Source: Allium sativum (Eukaryota; Streptophyta; Magnoliopsida; Asparagales; Amaryllidaceae). Taken from it: a stretch of 64,000 nucleotides of DNA. The notes under the pieces are model-generated. The model was not told the origin of the DNA, did no database searches, and saw nothing but the letters and a program-made list of their open reading frames with translations. Location: contig CM060923.1 in the NCBI GenBank assembly GCA_030737875.1, positions 490,446,453-490,510,452 on the forward strand, written 5' to 3'. Below are positions 22,510-35,673 of this stretch, in pieces. The position numbers were made by a program, and so were the translations under genes. Numbering within the stretch: position 1 is the stretch's first letter; every line of letters starts with the position of its first letter.

Positions 22510-23396
22510 AATCACATTTGATATTCAATATAAGGCTCTGAATAGAAAATATATCGGCTTATATTCAATATCCAATTCTACGATTAACAAATATCGTATT
22601 GGAAATAACGATATAAATATATATCTTTCAAATTTCCATAACAACATCTGTATAATCTCGAATTCCAACATCGAAATATTCCGAAGACAATTTCGATTCA
22701 AATCCACTCCAATGGAATCATTGGAAATTCTGGTTATTTTTAAAACCCTTTTCAAATTCAATTTATTTATTTAAAAATAAATAGAATTATATTTCTAGTT
22801 CAAAACTAGTTCATTTCGATAAAAATCTATTTTTATCTTTTCAAATATGGAGTTTTTCATCCCAATTCTTTCTAAATCATTTCTTATGATTTTACACAAA
22901 TTTTTACTATTTTTAATAATTTTATCAAGGCCTGTACAGTCGATTTCCAACAACGGCCATCGAACTGCACTTACAGCGACCTTTTTCAAATTTGATTTGG
23001 ACATAATTCCAAATCCAACCGTTAGATTTCAAATTTCTAATATTCGTTAGAAAGCTCTTTTCGATACGAACCCAACGGTTCCGGTTTTAGGAGAATCCGA
23101 CGGTCGGATCTCCCGTAATGTCCGTTTGAAATAAATGGTCGAAATTCACGAACTGCCGCGGCGCGGCGCGTTCTATTCAGGCCATTATATTATATATATA
23201 ATATATACTTCGTCGATTTCTATTTAAAACGAATTATATAAATAGTTTTAAAATTCGTTTCAAAATCTATTTCAACTTCCATTTCAATTCAAAGCAAAAA
23301 TTGAATTCCTCTTTATAAATTCGTTTCAAAATTCATTTCTATTCAATTCAAATTTCAATTCAATTTGAATTCATTTCAATTCGCTTTCAATTCAAT

Positions 23397-23646
23397 TTGA
23401 ATTCGTTTTCAATTCAATTCATTTCGAAATCGTTTTCAATTCAATTCACTTCGAAATCGTTTTCAATTCAATTCATTTCGAAATCGTTTTCAATTCAATT
23501 CATTTCGAAATCGTTTTCAATTCAATTCATTTCGAAATCATTTTCAATTCATTTCATTTCGAAATCATTTTCAATTCATTTCATTTCGAAATCATTTTCA
23601 ATTCATTTCATTTCGAAATCATTTTCAATTCATTTCATTTCGAAAT
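23397..23646. repeat. 27-bp minisatellite, 9 units
   Basis: Counterpart of 15690-15965 with one unit fewer. The unit is the same. Confidence 0.85.
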
Positions 23647-24754
23647 ATTCGATTTCAAAATTACTTCTCCATATTCATTTTAAAATGAATAAAATCGATA
23701 TAAATATCGATCACGTCGAAATGGCGTCAATCAAATCAACACGGCTTCATATATTGATATTTTCAAATATTCCATTTCGAATATTTCTATTTCAAAATAG
23801 TTGTTATTATCAAAATATTTCGTTCAACACATGACCAATCTCAATGGATGAGTACTGTCAACACATGAACCTTTATTTTATAATATTCTTTATTTTTCAA
23901 ATTGGAATGAGGCCCAATCAATTACCATATAAAGTTAATTATATGGATTTTCATACACTACACACATATAATAGCATTGAAAAATAATCAACCATCAACC
24001 AAAGTGCACTACACTGTATAAGCATCAAATATAGATATCTAACGCTTATAACAGCCTGTCAATCGATCGATCGACATATTTAATCAATCAGGATGAGTGA
24101 ACTTCAAATTTCATCCTAACACCCGTGTGGGGTTTCAAACAAACAAACACAGGTTTTATTTGTGCAATTGGGTGATGTGTAAAATTTATCGACTCAATCA
24201 ATGTCCTTCAAATAGGTGTACATAAACAAACCGTCTGGTTTGTAAATGAATATTTATTTTATTCACTTCACGTTAAAAATTATATTTTTAACGATAAAAA
24301 CATTTTATTCCAACATATGAATTTCTATTCAGTTCATTCTTTAAATAAAATGATATTTTTATTTTTCTAACATATTTTAGAAAATTTCGGCGGCATAACG
24401 GCACGATACTAGAAACGGGACAAGGCCTAGCCTTATCCCCGGTCTAGTGAAGGCCCACGCCATTCACACATCAATCAAATCACCAAACAACCAAATTCAA
24501 ATCAAATCATATAACTAATCTATGCAACCAAACAAACAAGTCCATGGTCTGTGGACGATTGTGTCGGGTGCTACTAAGCACCGTCTGCATCCTAGTATAT
24601 ATATATAACTAGAAATAGAAATTGAAGAGTGAGAAATTCTCACATATAGCTATCCTAGCTCCACGGCACTTCTAATGCAGGAAATCTTCGCCAACTCACC
24701 TTTTGTCGCTTTCGTTGTCCGCTTTCACTACATATGTAAAAATCGAATTTTACT

Positions 24755-25400
24755 TCGATATTCAATATATAAAAATCGAATTTTTACTTCGCTATTCAAT
24801 ATATAAAAATCGAATTTTTACTTTGAAGTTCAATATATTAAAAATCATATTTTTATCATTGCTTCATACCTTTAAAAATTGAATTTTTTTCTTTGATGCT
24901 ATATGGATAAAAATTCTATTTTATCACGCTATTCTCTATATAAAGTTTCCGCCTTTTCAAAAATAAAGATTTCGCCTTTATAAAAATAAAGATTTCGCCT
25001 TTATAAAAATAAAGATTTCAACTTTATAAAAATAAAGATTTCAACTTTACAATTTAAAGTTTTCAACTTTTCATATCTAAAAATATCGTCTTTTCAAAAT
25101 CAATCTTTATTTTGCTACACATATAGAGATGTTATTTTTAATATTTCTATCTTGTAAAAATTATATTTTTAATCCACTACATAAGTAAAAATCAAATTTT
25201 TACATCTTCTATATACTAAAGATTATATTTTTGATTCTTTCAAAATATAAAAATCATATTTTTAATACTTTAAAAATATAAAAATCATATTTCTACCTTT
25301 CTCCAATATAAAAGATTATATTTTTACTACTTTAAAAATATAAAAATCGTATCTTTTCATAAAAATAAATCCATTCTTGTTCATGTTAAAAATCCAGGAA
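24755..25400. repeat. Array of AT-rich short palindromes (B LTR, right copy)
   Basis: Counterpart of 17050-17700, with the 23-bp direct repeat at 24959-25050. Confidence 0.8.
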
Positions 25401-25490
25401 CTTCATGAATAAAAATATCATTTAACTTCCTAAAATAAAAATCATGTGCATTCCTAAAGAAAAATTTTATAAAAAATCTGAATCAGAAAA

Positions 25491-25497
25491 TACTTAC
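25491..25497 (-). promoter_or_regulatory. Putative 5' splice site GTAAGTA (B LTR, right copy)
   Basis: Same as 17811-17817. In this LTR it would act on the genomic transcript. The GC-rich leader lies at 25500-25905. Confidence 0.45.
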
Positions 25498-25907
25498 AGC
25501 AATTTGCCGAAAGGGGGAAGGGTTTTCGCTGCGTCGGTCATCTTGGGGGGGGGGGAGAAACTGTCGCGGTGGCTGTTGAAGGGGGGAAGGGTTTGCGTCG
25601 TTCGCCTGAGGTAGTGGGAGGCTGCGCGGGGGTCTGGTGGCGGGTCGGAGGCCCACAACGGCGGCGCTAGGGTTTTCGTGGAGGGGGGGGGTTTCGATTG
25701 GGTATTTGGGCATCGGTTCTTGGAGAGAAGAGGGAGAAGGAGAGGGGGTTTCCCGCCTGAGGTGCGGCGTCGCCAAAGGCTGGGCGTGACGGCGGTTTTC
25801 GATCGTGGAGGGGGGCGACGGGGTTCTGTGATCTTCGGGTTTTTCTTTTTTACTTTTTTTTTTTTTCTTTTTTCGTTTACTCTGAAGGGAGAGAGGTGAG
25901 AAGAGAG

Positions 25908-25915
25908 TTTATATA
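25908..25915 (-). promoter_or_regulatory. Putative LTR TATA box (B LTR, right copy)
   Basis: Minus strand TATATAAA followed by a pyrimidine-rich start region. As the 5' LTR of B this is the expected working promoter. Confidence 0.6.
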
Positions 25916-26826
25916 ATTTATTTAATATTATCTTTCCATAAAAGTAATTTTTTATTTCGAAGTCGAAATCAAACCCACTGCCTGTCGTCCCTAGCTAATC
26001 ACCCCCATTCCGAACACAATGGGATATGCTGCGTAAGTCAATTTGGCCGTTACGAACAGTTTTCGTTGAATTTACATTTAAATCACTATATTGAATTTTA
26101 AACGTACATTTCAAATTACCGGGGTCACATACTAACTCTAAAAATTCCAAAAAAAATATTTTCTAGCTTCGTATTGACGATACGGTCCTAACAAAACTAA
26201 TTTCGTCGAATTCTGAGACCGTTTGAAAAATGGTCAATTTCCAGTCGATTAAAATCAACTGAAACTGGTCAAACGCGTTTTCCTTTGCCACGCTCACACA
26301 TTGATTCAAAAAATTATGAAATTTGGAATCTAGCAATAACTTGACACTGCGGACCCAACAAAAGTGGTTTCGTCGAAATCCGAGGTCATCTGCAAAACGG
26401 CTAATTTAAGGGCCTTATATTATATTAAAATATATATAAATTCCACAGCGACTTTTCTGAATTTTCAACTGGACGTATCTTATCATTTTTAAAGTGAAAT
26501 CTCAGTTTGCTGACTTCTTTTGAAAGATATTGTTCGCCAGATTCAAATATTTCTTGTTTCGCCCAATTCTGACTTATTTTGAATCCTGTATATTCAATTG
26601 AAATTCGAAATCGAATTTTTGAACTACCGCGCCATTTCAGGCTCGTTATATAATTATATATAAATATTTATATTCTAACGACGACGTATATAATATATAC
26701 GCTCGATTCTATTCAAAATAAATTTCTCGTCGATATTATTTAAAATAATTCATTTTAAATAATCAAAATTCGCTAAAATTGCCAAAATAAAAATTTTAAA
26801 CTGGCCCAGATTTTCGGGTTGTTACA

Positions 26827-26831
26827 TACCT
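26827..26831. other. Target site duplication TACCT, right copy
   Basis: TACCT follows the B terminus and leads back into the A LTR2 sequence CTCAGACCTTAACTGAAC. Confidence 0.93.
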
Positions 26832-29267
26832 CTCAGACCTTAACTGAACAACATTTCTAACTTTGAAATTAGCAAAGTTTACTTTATTCCTTTTTCTAAC
26901 TTCCTTACTTAACCCTCCTTCGAATAGCTATATTCGATTGACTCTTTTCACTTAACTCTATTCGATTAACCCTTATCAATTAACTCTATTGGACTAACAC
27001 TATTGGATTAACTCTATTTGACTAATGTTATTGATTTACCCATTTCACTTAACTCCTTTCGAATAAACTATATTCGATAACTCCTTTTACTTTAACTCTA
27101 ATCGATTAAACTAACATTGTTTAACTTCTTTTACTTTATTCGAATAAACTATTCATTTATAAAGATTTACTTTTAGTAACAGTTCTTCACTTTACAAATG
27201 ATTTCCCTTTTATAAAACTCTATTCGTTTTAAAAACATTTTTCCCTTTTATTTATTTTCGAAATATTTCCTTTTATAAAATCTGTTGATTTTATAAACCC
27301 CCTTTATTTCAATATACATTGAAATAATTATTTTTACATCCCAGGGTCTTTTATGATATTCAAATATCGAATAAAAATGATCAACATCATTCCAACACAC
27401 ATAATCCATAACAGATTATATAACACATCATATATCACAATATATGAAAACAGTAAAATAAATGTTGAGGAATCCAGTTGGATTCCTCCAACCTGTCTCC
27501 CTGCATCACAGATGTTAAACAATATAGATAACATCACTTTCAGTTCCATATGATATATTCTGTAAAACAGAATCAATATAGAAATTTAACTAACTGACTA
27601 GCAGTTCAATCAGACAATCAACACAAAGTAAATCAGACAATTTCTAACAGTTCTAAAAATACAATATGAAATTATAAACTGTTCAGAGTTGGTGAGATTT
27701 ACTCACATTGTCCGTAATCGTTAACCAACGATTTACGGTAGTTGATTCTGATCACACAATTTATTTTGTAATAAATTTAGACGAGCTTCATATCCATTCC
27801 AAACCAGTTCCAAAATATTCCACTCGGAAATACGATTTCGTCGATGCCTTGTTTATCCGATTCTGATGGTAGATATACAAGTTATTAACATTTTAATATA
27901 ATACAAATTAATTTAATAGTTAACTAATTACCTTAACTTAATTAATTTCTCTCATCTAAAATTAATTAACCTTAAGTGTGCATGATTAACTTAGTTATAT
28001 TTGACTAACCTAACATATGAATTAACTTCCTAAGTAAAATTTAATTAACTTACGGATAAATAGATTAACCTAAGTGTAAGTTATCTTAAGTATAAATTAA
28101 TTAATTCTGTAACTAATTACTAATTAACAATATTAGTGACTAATTACATTTGGTTCCATAACAAGGCTGACCCAATTTATAACTTACAATGCTTTCGTTT
28201 GTTTCATAACACAGTAACTCAATCATCATTTTTCTTAATACACGGCCAAATAAATCCTTCTTCCTCAGTTATATCCCGCTGCCTTGCTCCAGGAACCCAA
28301 CTATCCGCTCGCCATTTCCAGATCTTCCCATCGCACCAATTTCCACTCAGTAAATACTCCACTATGATTTACTATTTCGCACCCCTAACAGCATCCTTAA
28401 ACTCCCAACACATTTTGCTTCATTTCCGCAAGCTCCAACTTCAACTGTCGCTGCCAAAAGCCCACCATCGGACCTACATCGGTCATCACCAGATCAACCA
28501 CTCCACCGCCGTCTGCTTACGCCCTCAGTCACGAGCAACTTGAACACTCCCAACGCCGTAAAAAGACCCATAACCGCCACCGACTTCCGGCTACAATCCG
28601 ATCACCGCAGTGCCTAAGACTCGATCACCGCCGGCCAGTTAGTAGAACTAGGTGAGAGGAAAGTTTTCTGAAGTGGGGAGGTTTACGAATTAGTGAATGG
28701 ATTTTTTAGATATAAGCAGAGAAGGTTTCGAATGATTCTACCATTCATTACTTCAAGTGGAGGCGGAAAGAGTTTTGACCCTGCAGCAAAAGAATTAGGT
28801 TTACGGTTGTAAGTGGTATTTATACCATTAAATGTTGGTTTCGCTTGTGGGTTATTTGAGTGCCACGAATTTGTTAGTGGACCAAGGGTTTTTGTGGGGC
28901 TGAAATAAAATGAAGGCGTGGTCTTCTTTGCATCCACAATTGCTTAGGCTATTTTATAAAAGGAATTTAATATTTAGGGTACCGATTTCATGAAACTTCG
29001 TACTTGGGACTGCTAACGACAGATATAAATATACCGTTGTGATGAGCTCGGTGTCACGATCCCAAAAATATAATAATACCGGTAGATCGACTCATATTTT
29101 GAAACCTCAAAAATGTTGATTACAGCGTGCGAAATACTTCAAACAAAAAGTTTCTTATTTAATTAATTAAAAATTTCCATAATATTCTAAAAATTAAATT
29201 ATCACTACTTCCCAAAAGAACCTTGTTTAAATTCTAACCCGATCTCTAGTTATATCGAATAAACCGT
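26832..29267 (-). repeat. Element A LTR2, right part, 3' end deleted
   Basis: Corresponds to 4364-6799 of LTR1. It includes the TATA-like palindrome (28815-28826) and the leader. At 29267 (after AAACCGT) it stops matching LTR1 and turns into C LTR sequence, so about 506 bp of the LTR and its polypurine tract side are missing. A frame of 135 codons (28136-28543) here is interrupted in LTR1 and is not a gene. Confidence 0.9.
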
Positions 29268-30640
29268 CATGTCTCCATACTAGGCTCTACAAATAAAACT
29301 GAAATATCTCGTATTGGAAATTGGATTTCCGTCATGAGTCGAGGCAAGGGGCAAGCTTCTCTCCGCTTCGAAACACTCTAGCAAATGCCTCAGGACTACA
29401 CACTCTGGGTAACCCCTGGGAACCTCCAAGGCCGGTCCTCTCTTACGTTTGAGGATTAATTATTCCTGAAAACACGTTCCCGGTCAAAACAGAAATAAAA
29501 TCGAGGTGCCTCACATCCAAACAACATAGTTAAAAAGTATATAAATGTCAGCAAGTTTAAGCAATGACACCACCCATAGCTAGAAAGAAACGTCGTGCAC
29601 TCCTTGGGTACTCATCCCGTTTTTGACTCATACCGAGGTGTGAGGCTCGCGAATTAACGCTATACACAAAGCTGCGCCACACAGGCCGTGCTTTGATTAT
29701 CAACCACAAGACTTTTCTTTTCAACTAAAGCCTTGATCATTGCATCTCAGCATGCCACACAGGAAATTCATGTTATGCGACTGATATCTATCGATATATA
29801 ACTTCTGAGCTCGTACGTCTCAGAGAAGGGCGTTAAGCAAGAGAATAAATTCTCCACCGCCAAACAGATATATATTTTATAGAAATAAATCAACACAGAA
29901 TAAAATCAAATGTCAGACGCACAATCCATTTACATGTCCATTCTGGGTCTGAACGAAACCGGAGGCACTTTCCTCGCATATCCATCGATCTCCAAATACG
30001 TCTGGACGACCACCAACTATTTCCATCCTCTTGGGTGTACAGCCCAATCAAGATCATTAGTAATTATCCAAACGATGTGAAGACTTCCGATCTTCGACCA
30101 CCGTCTTCATCTTCGACTTATTGTCGAATCGGTTATTCAGAATGGGCATAAACCCGGCCTTTCCGAACAACCCGCGTATATAATAAACAAGTGCTAGAAA
30201 ACACAGCATACGCCTCATTCCAATTCTGAATATTCTTTTATTCAAATATTCACATCTTTTGGGAAAGGTTCCCGTTAATTTAATCAAAGATAAATTATTT
30301 AAAATTTATTCTTTAATCTTCCTTTGGATGTCATTTCAAACGAAATTATGGTTTTCCAAACTAGTCGAGATTAGCAAACCACACCGAAGTAATTATTTAT
30401 TTTATTTCCCAATCCCAACCTATTCATCCCATGGAGCAAAACTGTTATTACCCCATAACTAACACCACGGTGTTATCGGTAAATTTATTTATCATTTCAC
30501 GTTCAAATCTAATTAAAGATTTGACTATCGCTAGGAGTAAAACTGGCAATACTCCATTCTTGATCCTTTCCTATATTTGATAATTTAAATTATCAATTCC
30601 CATTTTAATCTGGTTAAAGATTCATTAAAACTCCTTTTAC

Positions 30641-30826
30641 TGGGTTAAAGAACTAATGTCGTTTTAAACACAGTTCACGATAAACCCACAAATCAATTCT
30701 AATTCAATTCCAATTAAATATATTAATTAATTGGTATACTTCATTAAATCTAAATAAAAAGATTTAATCTTTTCTCAACTGGGTTTAAGAACAGTGTTAA
30801 TGAAGACACCATTCACGACAAACCAA
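30641..30826. repeat. Two imperfect-palindrome units (C, left LTR)
   Basis: Units at 30641-30688 and 30780-30826, each with TGGGTT at one end, TTCACGAYAAACC at the other, and inner complementary arms. Confidence 0.65.
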
Positions 30827-32120
30827 AACCCATTTGATATTAAATACAAGGCTCTGAATAGAAAATATATCGGCTTATATTCAATATCAAATTCTGAAAT
30901 CAACAAATATCGTACTGGAAATAACGATATAAAATATATCTTCCAAATCTCCATAACAATATTCATATAATCCTGAATCCAATCATCGAAATATTCCGAA
31001 GATAATTTCGATTCAAATCCATTCCAATTCATATATTGGAAATTCTGGTTATTTTAAAACCATTTCAAATCCAATTTATTTATTTTTAAAATATTGGATT
31101 ATAATTCTAGTTCATAACTAGTTCATTTTGATAAAAGTACATTTTTATCTTAGTAAACATGGGATTTTTCATCCCAGTTCTTTCCAAATCATTTATTATG
31201 ATTTTACACTAATTATTGATATTTTTAATAATTTTATCAAGGCCCGTACAGTCGATTTCCATCAACGGCCATCGAACTGCACTTACAGTGACCTTTTCCA
31301 AATTTGATTTGGACATAACTCCAAATCTAACCGTTAGATTTCAAATTTCTAACATTCATTGGAAAGCCATTTTCGATATGAACCCAACGGTTCCGGTTTT
31401 AGAAGAATCCGACGGTCGGATCTCCCGTAATGTCCGTTCGAAGTCAATGGTCGAAATTCGCGGCCGCAGCGCGACGCGTTCTATTCAGGCCATTATATTA
31501 TATATATAATATATATTTCGTCGATTTCTATTTAAAACGAAATTTATAAAACGTTTTAAATTCATTTTCAAAACAGTTTCAACTTCCAATTCAATTTCAA
31601 ATCAAATGTGAAATTTCCATTATAAATTCGTTTTACATTCATTTCCATTCAATTCGAATTCATTTCAATTTGAATTCATTTTATTTTCAGTTCAATTCGA
31701 ATTCTAATTCGTTTCAATTCAATTCCAATTTCATTTTGAATTCATTTTATTTTCAATTCAATTCGAATTCTAATTCGTTTCAATTCGAATTCTAATTCGT
31801 TTCAATTCAATTTCAATTTAATTTTGAATTCATTTTATTTTCAATTCAATTCGAATTTCATTTCAAAATATTCAATTTTGAAATCACTTTTCAATATTCA
31901 TTATAAAAACAAATATAATTGATATAAATATCGTTCGCGTCAAAATAGCGCATATCTAATCAACACGGCTTTACGTTTTTCAAAAACTTCGTTATTCTAT
32001 TCAACAAATGAATCTATATTTCTTTCAACACATGACTAATCTCAACAAATGAGTACTGTCAACACGTGACTATTTTTGTTATTTAATATATTTTATAAAA
32101 TTATGATTTCTATCGTTTAA

Positions 32121-32252
32121 TTTCTAATCGGACTCCAACCGTAAATTAGTAAGAGAACGATTCCCTAAGTATTAACCCCGAAGGCCGAAACCAACATCAG
32201 ATCAATACCTAGGAGACCACTCATCTTATCTATTTTCCAGTTAGTTTCTAAT
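32121..32252. repeat. 132-bp block with TTTCTAAT direct repeats (C, left LTR)
   Basis: Flanked by 8-bp direct repeats TTTCTAAT (32121-32128 and 32245-32252). The core includes CCCTAAGTATTAACCCCGAA and GGCCGAAACCAACATCAGAT. B lacks it at the equivalent place. A homologous block in E (62370-62489) sits elsewhere in the LTR. Confidence 0.6.
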
Positions 32253-33109
32253 TTTATATATGATAAAGATGTAAATTTTATTGTTAAAATATTTTACTCA
32301 ACACATGAATCGAAATTTCTTTCAGCACATGACTAATCCCAACAAATGAGTACTGTCTACACATGACTATTTATTCTATTCAACACATGAATCATATTTC
32401 TTAATATTCTTTATTTTCCCAATTGGAATGAGGCCCAATCAATTACCATATAATATTAATTATATGGATTCCCATACAACACATGTATATCATAGCAATG
32501 ATAAATAATCAACCATCATCCAAAGCGCACAACACTGTATAAGCATCAAATATAGATATCTAACGCTTATAAAAGTCTGTCAATCCATCGATCGACATAC
32601 AACTAATTATTGGGATTAGTGTATGTCGTATATTATCCCAATATTCGTGTGGGGTTTCAAATCAACAAACATAGATTTTTATTTGTGCAGTTGGGCGATG
32701 TGTAAAATTTATCATCCCAATCAATATCAGTCAAATGTGTGTGTATAAACAAATCGTTCGATTTGTTTATAATATTCATTTCATTTTACATACACGTTAA
32801 AAATTATATTTTTAACTATAAAATATCTATAACTATATAAATACTTTATTTTATTTCATTTCACATCACACAATCAACTACACATCAAAATCAAACAAAC
32901 AAACAAGCCGTTCATGGTCTGTGGACGACAGGTGTCGGGTGCTACTAAACACTGTCTGCATCCTAGTATATATTTTATTAACTAGAAAACAAAATTAAAA
33001 GGTGAGAAGTTCTCATAGAGGGTTCCACTCCGCTGTGCTTTGCTTTTGAACTGCTGAACCGACTGGATCTGCTTGAAATTCCAATGTAGTTCTTGTCCCA
33101 CTGTTCATA

Positions 33110-33470
33110 ATAAAAATTATATTTTTATTGCTTCATTTCAATAAATAAAAATTCTATTTTTATTTCTACTTTATATATTTATACAACGCTTCTTTCTATA
33201 TAAAAATTATATTTTTATATTTCTACTTCCAATATAAAGATCGAATTTTTACTAGTTATATAATATAAAAATCGTATTTTTACATCACTAAAAATCATAT
33301 TTTTATTTCGCTACATATATAAAAGATCAAATCTTTATATTCTTTATTATATAAAAATCATATTTTTAATTCTTCTACTTTATAAAAATTATATCTTTAA
33401 TATTTCTACGTTATAAAAATTATATTTTTATCCTTCCTATAGTATAAAAATTATATTTTGAACCTTCCTA
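33110..33470. repeat. AT-palindrome array (C, left LTR)
   Basis: Repeated ATAAAAATTATATTTTTA-type palindromes, at the same relative place as in B, next to the donor-like AAG/GTGATTTTC (minus strand, near 33691). Confidence 0.75.
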
Positions 33471-35673
33471 TAAAGAAACCGTCTCTTTTTATTATGAAAA
33501 CCAATTCTTTTAGCGAATAAAAAATCTGATCTTTAGCGAATAAAAATCTAGTCTTTACACGCTATTATATAAAAACCCTATCTTTAAATCATGCTTCATC
33601 AAAATTGATTTTAACATCACCTTCACGTGAAAATAAACGGATTTAAAACTGATTTTATTTATAAAACCTGAATTTATAAATTGAAAATCACCTTGGTTCC
33701 ATCGCAAGGGGTCGGATTCGGCATCAGTTGGCCGGCGGCGACCCAGGGGAGGAGGCGCTGGCGATTTCCGATCGTTCTGGGCTAGGGCGTGGGGGTTGAC
33801 TGCATCGAGATGGGGAGAGGAGGAGGGGGCTTCGGTGGAAGGCGGTGGTCAGTGGAGCAATAAGGGGCGCGACGACTGTTGGTGGTTTGGGTTGAACGCG
33901 GGTTTCGATCGGGGGGAATAGGGTTGTCGCGAGAGGGGGTTTGGGGGTTCGTGGATGGCGGAGTGGCCTAGTGGGAGGAGGATGGAGGGAGCGGCGGCAA
34001 TAGGAGGCGGCTAGGTCTGAAGCGAGAGTGAGCTTCTCTCTTTTTTTTCTGGAAAGTGATTTGGACGGGAGAGACAAAGGGGTTGGGCCCTTTTAATATT
34101 ATTTAATTTTTTTAATTAATTACCCCCAAAAAGTTGACTTTAAATTTTGAACCCCGATTTAAACCCAACGACTGTCGCCCCTAGGGTAATACCCCATTCT
34201 GAACACAATGGGATATGCTGCGTAAGCTGATTCGATCGTTTCGATTAGTTTTCATCAAAATCAACATATAACTTTATATATTGAATTTGAACGCGCATTT
34301 CGATTTACCAGGCCACGTATGAACTCTAAAATTCCCAAAAAATATTTTTTAACTTCGTATTGACGATACGGTCCTAACAAAACTAATTTCGTCGAATTCC
34401 GAGACCGTTTGAAAAATGGCCATTTTCCAGTCGATTGAAATTGACTAAAACTGGTCAAATGCGTTTTCCTTTGCCACGCTCACATATTGAATTCAAAAAT
34501 TATGAAAATTGGAACCTAGCAATAACTTGACATCACGGATCCAACAAAAGTGGTTTCGTCGAAAACCGAGGTCGTTTGGAAAATTTCCATTTTTAAGGGC
34601 CAAAATTCCATAGCGACTATTCTGAATTTTCAACTGGACGTATCTTTTGATTCCCGCTATGAAATTTTGATTTTTCGGATTCGTTGGAAAGATATTCTCA
34701 ATTAGATTCTAATATTTTTGGTTTTGCTAAAATCCGGTTTATTTTGAATCATGTACATTCATTTGAACTTTGAAATCGAATTATCGAACTACTGCGCCAT
34801 TTTCAATTTCTTTTATAATTATAAAATAAATATTTATATTCTAACGACGATCTATATAAATATATACGTTCGAATTCTATTCAAAATAAATTTCTCGTCG
34901 TTATTATTTAAAATAATTCATTTTAAATATTCAAAATTCTTTAAAATTGCCAAAATAAAAAAATTAAATTGGCTCGGATTTTCCGGGTTATTACAATCTC
35001 CCCCAATTAAAACTTTTCGTCCCCGAAAAGGAACGAAGCTGAAAGTTGTTTTACAAACCAACTCAACTTCCATTATTTTTATTGCGGCTTAAGTTCTTCA
35101 ACTTTTCAGTTTCCAAGAACTTTTCAAATTTTTCAAAAATTTGGCTAACACCCTAAATTTTCGAAAAATTTCGCAATAACCTCCCCTGCACCGGGACTTC
35201 GGGATATTTCATATAGCCTCCCATGGCCTTCTTCAATCAAAAAGAAAAAGAAAAAGCCAAGCGGCTAGCTAATCGGCTCATAAAATCATCCATTCCCTAA
35301 GAAATACAATAAACATGTACCTATTTGTTGGGCAAACAATTTTATTCCCCTTATCTAGCCTCCTTGCTATGACCTGTTCACACATATATATGTACATGCA
35401 TGCATTTGCAATCAATTCTCAATACAGTTCATTATTTGGTTCAATTTGGCCTAAATTCACCGTTCTTTCACATAATAGTTCTAAATGAATAATCACACAA
35501 CACAATCATCAATCAATTAGTGAATTAACGTTTCAAGCTCATAATTTTGATACACAGTCAAAAATCACATTTTTGATGCTAAATCACAACAATAGGCCCT
35601 ATCTAATTTTGGTTCTCACACCAGTCAATTGGAAATATATAGAAATCTCACTTTCGTCACTCGAATATAAATA

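Larger units (their letters stand above)
12447..26826 (-). mobile_element. Complete non-autonomous LTR element B with giant LTRs
   Basis: The element is 14380 bp, flanked by a 5-bp TACCT duplication and inserted in A LTR2. The LTRs are 12447-19125 (6679 bp) and 20153-26826 (6674 bp); the internal region is 1027 bp. The primer-binding site and polypurine tract place it on the minus strand. The LTRs look about 99% identical by eye: scattered substitutions, one repeat unit more or less, and homopolymer changes, so insertion was recent. No pol or gag frame exists, so movement must depend on another element. LTRs over six times longer than the internal region are unusual even among LARDs. It is the youngest insertion I can order in the window. 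Confidence 0.95.
20153..26826 (-). repeat. Element B LTR (5' end in element orientation)
   Basis: A 6674-bp near-identical copy of 12447-19125. Visible differences include nine instead of ten 27-bp units, a longer G run near 25545, a longer T run near 25855, and scattered substitutions (for example GACGGCAAAG against GACTGCAAAG at the edge). It ends GTTACA at 26826, followed by TACCT. This copy carries the promoter that would drive the genomic transcript. Confidence 0.94.
29267..34995 (-). repeat. Element C LTR, left copy, truncated
   Basis: It starts within the TCATGTCKCCATACTAGGCT segment, equivalent to 36741, and ends CGGGTTATTACA at 34995. It carries two palindromic units (30641-30688 and 30780-30826), an FNSN-type AT repeat (about 31550-31880), the 132-bp block (32121-32252), an AT-palindrome array (33110-33470), and a GC-rich leader (33700-34085) whose minus frame is proline-rich. 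It aligns with 36741-42442 with many small differences, more than between the B LTRs, so C is older than B. Confidence 0.9.

Noticed and set aside
28136..28543. Open frame of 135 codons in A LTR2
   Set aside because: The same stretch in LTR1 (5668-6063) is broken, and it lies opposite to the transcription direction of the element.
1..29267. 8-kb tandem period considered as satellite or centromeric repeat
   Set aside because: The unit has LTR edges, a primer-binding site and a polypurine tract, so it is an LTR element array. Two units do not show a satellite.
33724..34077. Minus-strand proline/serine-rich open frame of 117 codons in the C leader
   Set aside because: The GC-rich leader is open by composition. 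The frame is not kept in the other C LTR (41115-41530 has insertions and changes) nor in B, D or E.
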